Origin: Chloroflexota bacterium
GTDB taxonomy: Bacteria; Chloroflexota; Anaerolineae; Anaerolineales; Villigracilaceae
DNA length: 64,000 nt
Direction: 5' to 3'
Assembly (NCBI GenBank): GCA_024434165.1
Contig: QMIW01000003.1
Span: forward strand, 1 to 64,000
Position numbers and translations under genes: made by a program. Below, piece after piece: positions 8,016 through 14,884 of the stretch. Position 1 is the first letter of the stretch, and every line of letters starts with the position of its first letter. The notes under the pieces are model-generated. The model saw only the letters and a list, made by a program, of their open reading frames with translations. It searched no databases and had not been told where the DNA came from.

Positions 8016-8444
8016 ATGGAAGGAAAACCGAAATGTAAAAAGTGTAGACGGGTTCTGAGGTCTCCTGCGAGTATTGCAAGGGGAATGGGGCCAAAATGCG
8101 CGGGAGTTTCTGGTGCGCGCGGCAAGAGTGTGCGTGTCAGTATGAAGCGGAGTTCGGGAAGGGTTTATCAAAGCATCGGCACAGGTGGACGGCAAGTGCC
8201 GCTTTTCTCTGGTGAAATGCCTGCGAAGCCTTTGACCAAGCGAGAGCAATTTCGCCGGCGGCGGGAGGAGCGCAGGCGCATGTTCGAAATGCGTGAGGCG
8301 TTCCAATGCGGCTTGCTGTTGCCGCAGCGCAAGCCCTTGGTGTACGTTCCGCTGAAGGATGGTAACTGGATGGAAAATCCGAGCGGAAGGATAATTTCAC
8401 ATGAGAGGTTGCAGGAGTATCTGAGGCGATACCGGTTCATCTAA
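8016..8444 (+). CDS. DUF6011-like zinc-ribbon protein
   Basis: 142 residues, ATG with AGGAGG upstream. The N-terminus KCKKCRRVLRSPAS followed by GMGPKC is the cysteine pattern of DUF6011-type zinc ribbons, common on mobile elements next to helicases and methylases. The centre has QVPLF (clamp-motif-like, but internal). The rest is very basic, with a run of arginines around residues 78-90, suggesting nucleic-acid binding. It directly follows the methyltransferase-helicase and is closed by a clear terminator. Function inferred only. Confidence 0.7.
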   Translation: MEGKPKCKKCRRVLRSPASIARGMGPKCAGVSGARGKSVRVSMKRSSGRVYQSIGTGGRQVPLFSGEMPAKPLTKREQFRRRREERRRMFEMREAFQCGLLLPQRKPLVYVPLKDGNWMENPSGRIISHERLQEYLRRYRFI

Positions 8445-8450
8445 ACAGCA

Positions 8451-8486
8451 AGCCCCTGATGGTGAAAATCAGGGGCTTTTTGTTTT
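8451..8486 (+). terminator. intrinsic terminator
   Basis: AGCCCCTGAT pairs with ATCAGGGGCT around a short loop and is followed by TTTTTGTTTT. It ends the left plus-strand block and lies 12 bp from the stop of the convergent Argonaute gene. Confidence 0.9.
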
Positions 8487-8497
8487 AATGACCTGAT

Positions 8498-10003
8498 CTA
8501 CATGTAAAACCTATATTTGGACTGAACCTTACCACCCTCTGGAATGTGCTTCATGATTTCTCCAACCATCTTCGAGAAAGACAGCGTTATTGGCCAGCTA
8601 TCAGCGAAGGAACAATTATTTACATTCATTTTGGTAAGAGCAAGGATTTCTCTGAATAAGTTTTCTTTTGGTGTATCGCCGACATGTTGCGTGATTTCCC
8701 AAGGCATGGGAACATAAGGCTTGGGATAAGTTTCGAGAAATGGAATGTACCCCATTGTGTAAAGGAAATACGCTTCAGCGATGTTGAAATATGTACCGCG
8801 TAATGGGGGATACATACCTTCTCTAAATAGTTTTATCGGGGATTGTGATAAAGCTACCAGATCCAAGTCGCAATATTTGAAAATGCTTTCAACACCTTCT
8901 TGGAATCCCTCAATTTCGTTGTAGCCTTTGTGTTCTTCGCCCCAGTACTCAGAAGTCTTGTGAATAACCACTCGTTGAGGAGCGGTTCCTCTCAACGCAA
9001 TATATTCTTTTAATGTTTCGCTTGCCAATTTGCTTGCTAGTTCCTTAGTGAGATGAGGCGTTCTGCCGTTCTTGATTTCGTCCCAATCAAATCTATCTCC
9101 TCGCAAGATAAGTCCTTGCCCCTCATAGTCAAAAGCCTGAGCAATACTTGAACGCATGGTCAGGGAATCTGTAATATCCCTGTCTACAAAGAAACTTACT
9201 CCAATAAAGCAAGTGTTTTCTCCAAGCGCCGTGATTCGCCAAGGTACGCCATTCGCCTTGTAATATTGTGCAGTACAGAAGTTCCATGCTCTAGTTGCAA
9301 CGTCTTGGACATCTCCCTCTCCAGTAGAAGTACTTCGGGTCATCAATTGCAGTGGAATATCCCATTGCATCGAGCGTGCTTTGATCGCGCGACGCAAATT
9401 CAGAAAATAATTTCCCGAGAGACGAACGCTGTGAGCCTCGCTCTCCACTTCAGGCGGAAGGGCAACAACAATGATGTTTGGAGTAGGGTCAGCCCCTGCA
9501 ATACTTCCAATTGCCTCATCAAACAAGTTGACTAGTTTCCAGATAATGTCAACCTTGTTGTCCAATGTTAGTATTGATTTTATATCTTGGGAACGAATCG
9601 TCCGTACCCAACGATCATTAGTCTGAAATTCCGACTTGAAATTTGTTTCTTGATTAAAGCCAACAAAATCTGGGGCTAATATCTTTTCGAGTCTTGCTAA
9701 AATTTGTGGGCTCTCATATGTCTGCAAATCAAACAATGTTTCTGCAGGCTCTTCTTTCTTGGCGGATCCTTTTAGGTTTTCACTCTCTATGTAACCACCA
9801 CAACGGCTGATCCACTCTTGCGCCCAGTTAAGCGTCTCTTTTGTTCCGACAAAACCAACTCGGATTTCACTCGGATGTAAGCCAGCAATATTTTTCCCAA
9901 ATGGTCCGAATTCTCTTAGACCCGTCTTTGAGTCTGGATGTTCAAAGTAACCGCCAAATTGCAAATTTGGTTCTTCTAGGTAGTTAATCTTCAATGTGGT
10001 CAT
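8498..10003 (-). CDS. short prokaryotic Argonaute (MID-PIWI), SPARDA type
   Basis: 501 residues, the size of a short pAgo. The N-terminal part holds a GPFG motif (33-36) typical of these proteins. The MID domain lies around 175-260 and PIWI after it. The PIWI core IGVSFF (267-272) has serine where active Argonautes have the first catalytic aspartate, and the third position lies in VVIHK, so slicing is predicted dead. In known short pAgo systems the complex uses a small guide to sense foreign nucleic acid and then activates a partner effector. The partner overlaps by 20 bp upstream. AT-rich relative to the backbone, hence probably acquired cargo. Confidence 0.88.
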   Translation of the reverse strand: MTTLKINYLEEPNLQFGGYFEHPDSKTGLREFGPFGKNIAGLHPSEIRVGFVGTKETLNWAQEWISRCGGYIESENLKGSAKKEEPAETLFDLQTYESPQILARLEKILAPDFVGFNQETNFKSEFQTNDRWVRTIRSQDIKSILTLDNKVDIIWKLVNLFDEAIGSIAGADPTPNIIVVALPPEVESEAHSVRLSGNYFLNLRRAIKARSMQWDIPLQLMTRSTSTGEGDVQDVATRAWNFCTAQYYKANGVPWRITALGENTCFIGVSFFVDRDITDSLTMRSSIAQAFDYEGQGLILRGDRFDWDEIKNGRTPHLTKELASKLASETLKEYIALRGTAPQRVVIHKTSEYWGEEHKGYNEIEGFQEGVESIFKYCDLDLVALSQSPIKLFREGMYPPLRGTYFNIAEAYFLYTMGYIPFLETYPKPYVPMPWEITQHVGDTPKENLFREILALTKMNVNNCSFADSWPITLSFSKMVGEIMKHIPEGGKVQSKYRFYM

Positions 10004-11381
10004 CTTCGTTCATCTCCGATTCAAATTCGTCTTCGCTAAAGAACTGAGATAAAAAGTCCATTTGTCTGATTTCTGGCGGTTCTTTATAAATTGCTGGGTC
10101 ATCAGTTATAGCGAAATTTGCCAATCCTGCAAAAGGCATTTTTTCGATTTTTAACACCACTTCACCGTCCAATCGAATCTGTATGTTGTGTTTGCCTTGA
10201 GATAAATATTGTGCCCAAAACAACACGTGATTAAGAACGTGGGGATTTCTTTCGCTTGATTTTTTACTTGTTGTATAAGGTCCAACTTTTTCTGAGTCCC
10301 AGGCGGTTTCGCCATCAGTGGTGAAAAAATATTTCGGATTAATTTCTAGGAACCAACTGGGGCCAAATAGCCTGAAATTAAGACCCGCTGCAAGATGTCT
10401 CCAAAAGTAGTCAACACCATAATGGTAATACTCAGCAACGGTTCTCTCATCTTTAAACTTGGTTCTTTGGCTTGTCCATTTTATCTTGACAGGCTCTAAC
10501 GAGTTTTCATTTTTAGGGAAGTAAAATCGCCTGAATTCTTTTGTATATCTCAAGTTGCAGTGATAAGCATAGGCTCGCAATAAACGATTGAGCATCGAAA
10601 CATATGACCTTCGATAATCCTTATTTATTCGCCAATTTGATTCGGGTTCGGAGGAAATCTTGGTGGTATTGCAGAATTCACGCAATACACAATCAAGATT
10701 CTCCAACTTGCTTAATGTGTAGATGTTCCCGCGTTCAACAGCAAAGGGAGGGACAAATACTTTTCGGCTTCTTAAAATCGCCTGAATCGATGCATGATCA
10801 AGGTTGGTGAGAGCAGGAGCTGCCCAAATAGTTTTAGGAACTCGCTGCACTAGAAAGAGATTGGAAAACAGTTTTTCTTGTTGATCAGTTCTTACGCGCG
10901 GAATGGAAACTTGTGCTACTTCATAAATGTGGCTAGGGTTTTGGGGCGGAAATAGGTCAGCTTTCTTATCGAACACAAATTTAATGGGCGGTCGAAATAC
11001 ATCGGGAACATTTTTGACATATCCCTTTATATCTTTCCAGTATAGCTGATCATCATCAGGATGATAAATGATGAAGATAATAGGGTAGTTTGATTTTGCC
11101 CAATATTCAAGATCATCCTTATCAACAGGCACCTGAAAGCCATCAGCCGTGTCATACTTGACATAGCTTTTTCCCGACTTGGCTTGAACTTTGATAATTT
11201 TATTGGTTGGAATTGCTCCCTTGCCATCGGGCTTGGGTTGAAGAATTTCAATTTCGCCATCGATTCCGATATCGTCCTTATTAAGCTCTCGCCAGAGACA
11301 TTTCATCTCATGCACTGCGAATTGTATACGGTCCAGCCCTTTCAATTCTTGAAACTTCGAGTTCCGAACGATTTTAGGCAT
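9984..11381 (-). CDS. DREN (DUF4365)-APAZ effector of the SPARDA pair
   Basis: 465 residues, start ATG behind AAGGTGG. The N-terminal domain matches DUF4365: GIDGE (39-43, with D41) and the core VQAKSG (65-70, Q66-A-K68) form a PD-(D/E)XK-type active site. The remaining approximately 300 residues would be the APAZ region that replaces the N/PAZ lobes of long Argonautes and clamps the partner. The C-terminus is very acidic. In characterised SPARDA systems the DREN domain becomes a collateral DNA/RNA nuclease when the pAgo binds target, killing or arresting the host. The gene order effector then pAgo, with overlap, is as expected. Confidence 0.85.
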   Translation of the reverse strand: MPKIVRNSKFQELKGLDRIQFAVHEMKCLWRELNKDDIGIDGEIEILQPKPDGKGAIPTNKIIKVQAKSGKSYVKYDTADGFQVPVDKDDLEYWAKSNYPIIFIIYHPDDDQLYWKDIKGYVKNVPDVFRPPIKFVFDKKADLFPPQNPSHIYEVAQVSIPRVRTDQQEKLFSNLFLVQRVPKTIWAAPALTNLDHASIQAILRSRKVFVPPFAVERGNIYTLSKLENLDCVLREFCNTTKISSEPESNWRINKDYRRSYVSMLNRLLRAYAYHCNLRYTKEFRRFYFPKNENSLEPVKIKWTSQRTKFKDERTVAEYYHYGVDYFWRHLAAGLNFRLFGPSWFLEINPKYFFTTDGETAWDSEKVGPYTTSKKSSERNPHVLNHVLFWAQYLSQGKHNIQIRLDGEVVLKIEKMPFAGLANFAITDDPAIYKEPPEIRQMDFLSQFFSEDEFESEMNEDDHIED

Positions 11382-11392
11382 ACGATTCCACC

Positions 11393-11458
11393 TTACCCCA
11401 ACTCCCCTCGAAACGGCTGCGCGAGAACGAACTTATCCATTTGTTTAGTGTCATTCAT
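11393..11458 (-). other. 21-codon ORF, possible remnant between DUF499 and SPARDA genes
   Basis: ATG AAT GAC ACT reading on the minus strand, with GTAGGA about 8 nt upstream, encodes MNDTKQMDKFVLAQPFRGEL plus G, then stops. It lies in the 98-bp gap after the DUF499 gene. It could be a leader peptide, or the start of a gene lost when the SPARDA pair joined. Chance is quite possible. Confidence 0.2.
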
Positions 11459-11479
11459 CGTGGATTCCTACTTTCCACT

Positions 11480-14400
11480 CTACCCCTCCTCGAACCCATG
11501 ACCCTTGAACTTCAAAGTGTTGCAATTCTCGGACACAATCCGGACGCGGTCTTCGGGGATGCCATTGGGGACTTCGACGCTGATTTCGAGTGTGATTTTG
11601 GCTTTCGCGCCTACCAGACTGGTGAGATGGGCAATCACTTCGTCGGCAATGCGCCCGGCGTCCCGCCCCATGCGGGTTGGATCGAGTTCGACCGAGCCGT
11701 GAAAACGACGCAATACACGAGGCGCGGATTCGCCCGTCAACTCAGGTGAAATTACGCCGGTCACAGCCTCGCCAACCGTCCCAGCAGGTTGATGCGAGTC
11801 GGGTTGTAGAGTTGATTGTGATGCGGCTTCTTCGTCAATCTGTCGTTGAGCGGTTTCAGGTTTGACCAGTACGCTCGCGCCATCCAAAGTTACAGCAGGG
11901 TTGGCGCCTGCGATCAGACCAACATATCTGCCGTCGTCGCGAACAGCCGAGGCGTAAGCAAAGAAATCTTTCCAAGTCAAGGAACCCACACCCGCGCGGA
12001 CAGCCTCAATCAACACCTGTTCATCTTTCAGGCGGGAAAGGTACAGATATTGGGTGAGATATTCCCAAATCTGCCTTATGCTCAGGTGCTCCTGCTCTTT
12101 CCACAGCCACTTATCCAACTCCATGCGGAGGAGAGCAGGCGACCAGCTAACGATCATTTGCTGATCGCTGATCAGTTTCCTGGAGGCGCGCCCAACCAGA
12201 TTCTCTCCCTGAAGGCGATGACTCTGCCAAACGACAGCCTCTGTCCCTTCTTGAGTGGGAACGAGCAAGTAGCAGTACGTCTCACGGAGGCGTTCGGTAA
12301 TCGTCTCCTCGAGATTCGTGAGTTGGTTCTTGACCTGGCGTTGCGTAGCAGGGTCAAGGTTAAGTTGTTCCTTTTCATCGTCAATCGAAGTCCATGCCAG
12401 CCATGAGCGAATTGCCTGCTGTAATTCAGGCAATCGGTCTACGTCCGCAGATAAGAACAACAGCATATTGCGGTACAAGCGCGGGCTGTTTCCTCTCCGA
12501 TCAAGGATTTCCTGCGCTGTCTGCAACGCTACACTCTCACCTGTCCGCGCGCGATGCGGATATTTCGGCGAGAGAATGACCAAACGGCAGGATTTCTCAT
12601 CGGGCACGTCATTGCTTTCAGATGGCGCAGTATGGACCGCGGAAAACTCTCCACGGTCTCGCGCAACAATCTGACGCAGACGGCGGATGATTTCATCTTC
12701 CACTATATCGGGTTTGCGTTCGTAAGTGGCGGCGCGGTCAGCGGCGATGCGGGTGATGGTCGGACGGGTATCGAACCAGTAGCGTGATCCATCCGAATAG
12801 AGGTAGGTCAATTGCTCGGAGAGGCGGCGAAGCGCGTCGCCAAAGGTTGCAACTGTTTCGCCCGGTTGGGCACATCCGATCTTGACACGCACTTCTTCCA
12901 AGCCGCGCACTTTTTGAGATGCAGAGGTTGGTGCGCTGCCGATGAATACGGTCCGAGCCACGCGGCGGGAGGCGGAATAGCGGGCGAGATTGGGATTATC
13001 CCGATCCAGCCTGAAAGGATGGCTCGCCGTGCCGTCAATATCCTTGTCAATCACAGCCGACCAGCCGTCAGGCAGGTGACGGGTAAACTCGGTGCGAACT
13101 GCTTGACTATCCAGAGGCAGATTGCCGGGGAGAATGAGCAGGGATTGGTCGCCGCGCACCCAAAGTTCATAAATGACCGAAGCCATTAATCGCAGGACAC
13201 CGCGGGTAAGTTGGAAGCGTTCGAGCGTGGACCAATCCTGATAGAGACGGTCGAACAGTTCCGGGTGAATCGGATACGCTTTTTGCATCCGCTCTTCGTA
13301 AGCGGCTTCGCGCGATTCGGGCGGGAAGTCGCCGCGATTGTCTCGGTACATCTCAGCGAAGGCGCGGCAGACTGCATCCCGATCTTTCACAGCCTGACTC
13401 GACAAGGGTTCGAAGAGGCGTCGGCGGACAATTTCAAAAGCCTCTTCGGCGCTGGCGGGTTTCCAGATCGCTTCGACGCGCCCGAAAACGTTGCGGATGC
13501 GTTCGAGCGCGATGCGCCCATTCTCGCCGCCGACTTCGGCATCGGAGGCAGGGATGGCGGCAACGAGCAATGTATTTCCCGCGGCTTTGGCGGCTTCGGT
13601 GAGCGCCTGCACAAAAGACATACTGACATCGAAACTGCCCGCGGGCAAATTGTCTTTCCCGATCAACTGGCGCGCGTACACGACCCATTCATCAATCAGG
13701 ATCAACGCGGGTCCAAATCGTTCGAAGAGTTGCGTAAGTATTTCACCGCCCGGGCTGACGGAGTTCTTATCAGACTCTGCAACCAGTTTGTACCCTTCCT
13801 TTCCTCCCAATTGCCATGCCAATTCGCCCCACAAGGTACGGATGGTCGTGCCATCGGGCTTTTTCCACGGAGTGTCCACCGACAGATAATTACAGGCAAG
13901 GACTGCACGGTTGGCGCTGGGTAATTTCTCCGGGAGATTTTTAGAATGCAGGTTGAGATTTTCGATGCCCGCGACATCCTCCTTTTGGATTTTGCCACCA
14001 AAGAGGTGATACAACGCCAGGAGGGAGTGCGTCTTTCCGCCGCCGAAGTTGGTCTGCAATTCGACGACGGGATCGCCGCCCGCGCCGCCTAGTCGCAGCC
14101 AGGCGCGCGAGAGCAATTGAGAGAGTCCCTCAGTGAAGTAGGTGCGTTGGAAAAATTCCTTTGGATTCGCATATTCCGACGAAGCGCGCCCTGTGATGAC
14201 CTGATACAAATCCGCCGCAAACTCCGCTTGTTGGTACCGCCCGCCGGAGACATCCGGATGCGGCGTGGCAATCTCGCGCCACGGCTTGAGTGTGGAGAGC
14301 GCGCCGCTGGCAGTCTGCATCAAGGCAGGCTGGGACGCCTTGCTTTGTTCGTTGATCTCCATCATGATCTGGCGCATGATTTCGGCGGTTTCCACCCGTT

Positions 14401-14806
14401 CGGGAGCGGCGACCATTTCGAGCAGGCGCGTCATCGTGTCGAAGGCGCGGTGCGTATCTTCGAGCGAGAAGGGAGTCTGATGCGCCCATTTATTGCGAAC
14501 ATCCCGAAGTTCATTGACGTAACTTCTGCCCGCATTCCCGAGGTCGGCTTGAAAGGCTTCATTCCATGAATTGTTCAAGACGGTCAGCAAGGCTGCAATA
14601 TCCAGCGCTTCGAAGCGGGAGTCGTCATCCTTTGCCTTTGCAAGTTTGGTTTTGAGTTCGGGCAGGCGGCTTACATGCGGCTCGACGCCAACGCTCCACC
14701 ATTTGTCTTTGTAAACGGCTTTGAGTTGTCGCTTGATATAAGGCGACAGCGCCTTGCGCAAGAGTTCCAGTCCTGAGCCAATGAGTTCGTTGTGTTTCTT
14801 TGCCAT
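11480..14806 (-). CDS. DUF499 ATPase with Swt1/HEPN-like N-terminus (Hma-type ATPase)
   Basis: 1108 residues. Residues 1-130 look like the Swt1-type HEPN domain and contain RNKWAH (104-109), an R-x4-H motif. The DUF499 ATPase region follows, with Walker A NFGGGKTHS (253-261) and Walker B LILIDEWVVY. DUF499 proteins pair with DUF1156 methylases and SNF2 helicases in the Hma defence type. Here the methylase lies just upstream and the helicase further up on the same strand. In this model the ATPase couples target recognition to the effector step. The gene is GC-rich like the methylase flanks and the SNF2 helicase, consistent with a shared origin. Confidence 0.83.
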   Translation of the reverse strand: MAKKHNELIGSGLELLRKALSPYIKRQLKAVYKDKWWSVGVEPHVSRLPELKTKLAKAKDDDSRFEALDIAALLTVLNNSWNEAFQADLGNAGRSYVNELRDVRNKWAHQTPFSLEDTHRAFDTMTRLLEMVAAPERVETAEIMRQIMMEINEQSKASQPALMQTASGALSTLKPWREIATPHPDVSGGRYQQAEFAADLYQVITGRASSEYANPKEFFQRTYFTEGLSQLLSRAWLRLGGAGGDPVVELQTNFGGGKTHSLLALYHLFGGKIQKEDVAGIENLNLHSKNLPEKLPSANRAVLACNYLSVDTPWKKPDGTTIRTLWGELAWQLGGKEGYKLVAESDKNSVSPGGEILTQLFERFGPALILIDEWVVYARQLIGKDNLPAGSFDVSMSFVQALTEAAKAAGNTLLVAAIPASDAEVGGENGRIALERIRNVFGRVEAIWKPASAEEAFEIVRRRLFEPLSSQAVKDRDAVCRAFAEMYRDNRGDFPPESREAAYEERMQKAYPIHPELFDRLYQDWSTLERFQLTRGVLRLMASVIYELWVRGDQSLLILPGNLPLDSQAVRTEFTRHLPDGWSAVIDKDIDGTASHPFRLDRDNPNLARYSASRRVARTVFIGSAPTSASQKVRGLEEVRVKIGCAQPGETVATFGDALRRLSEQLTYLYSDGSRYWFDTRPTITRIAADRAATYERKPDIVEDEIIRRLRQIVARDRGEFSAVHTAPSESNDVPDEKSCRLVILSPKYPHRARTGESVALQTAQEILDRRGNSPRLYRNMLLFLSADVDRLPELQQAIRSWLAWTSIDDEKEQLNLDPATQRQVKNQLTNLEETITERLRETYCYLLVPTQEGTEAVVWQSHRLQGENLVGRASRKLISDQQMIVSWSPALLRMELDKWLWKEQEHLSIRQIWEYLTQYLYLSRLKDEQVLIEAVRAGVGSLTWKDFFAYASAVRDDGRYVGLIAGANPAVTLDGASVLVKPETAQRQIDEEAASQSTLQPDSHQPAGTVGEAVTGVISPELTGESAPRVLRRFHGSVELDPTRMGRDAGRIADEVIAHLTSLVGAKAKITLEISVEVPNGIPEDRVRIVSENCNTLKFKGHGFEEG

Positions 14807-14842
14807 GATACGCCTTCCGTTTTGGTGAGCGCTTTTGATTTC

Positions 14843-14875
14843 AGACCCTAAAGGTCTTACAGACCTTTAGGGTCT
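14843..14875. repeat. perfect 15-bp palindromic repeat between methylase and ATPase genes
   Basis: AGACCCTAAAGGTCT (14843-14857), spacer TAC, then its exact reverse complement (14861-14875). No T-tract of terminator type follows. It looks like a dispersed palindromic element that settled in the operon and may tune expression of the ATPase gene. Confidence 0.7.
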
Positions 14876-14884
14876 ATTCTAATC

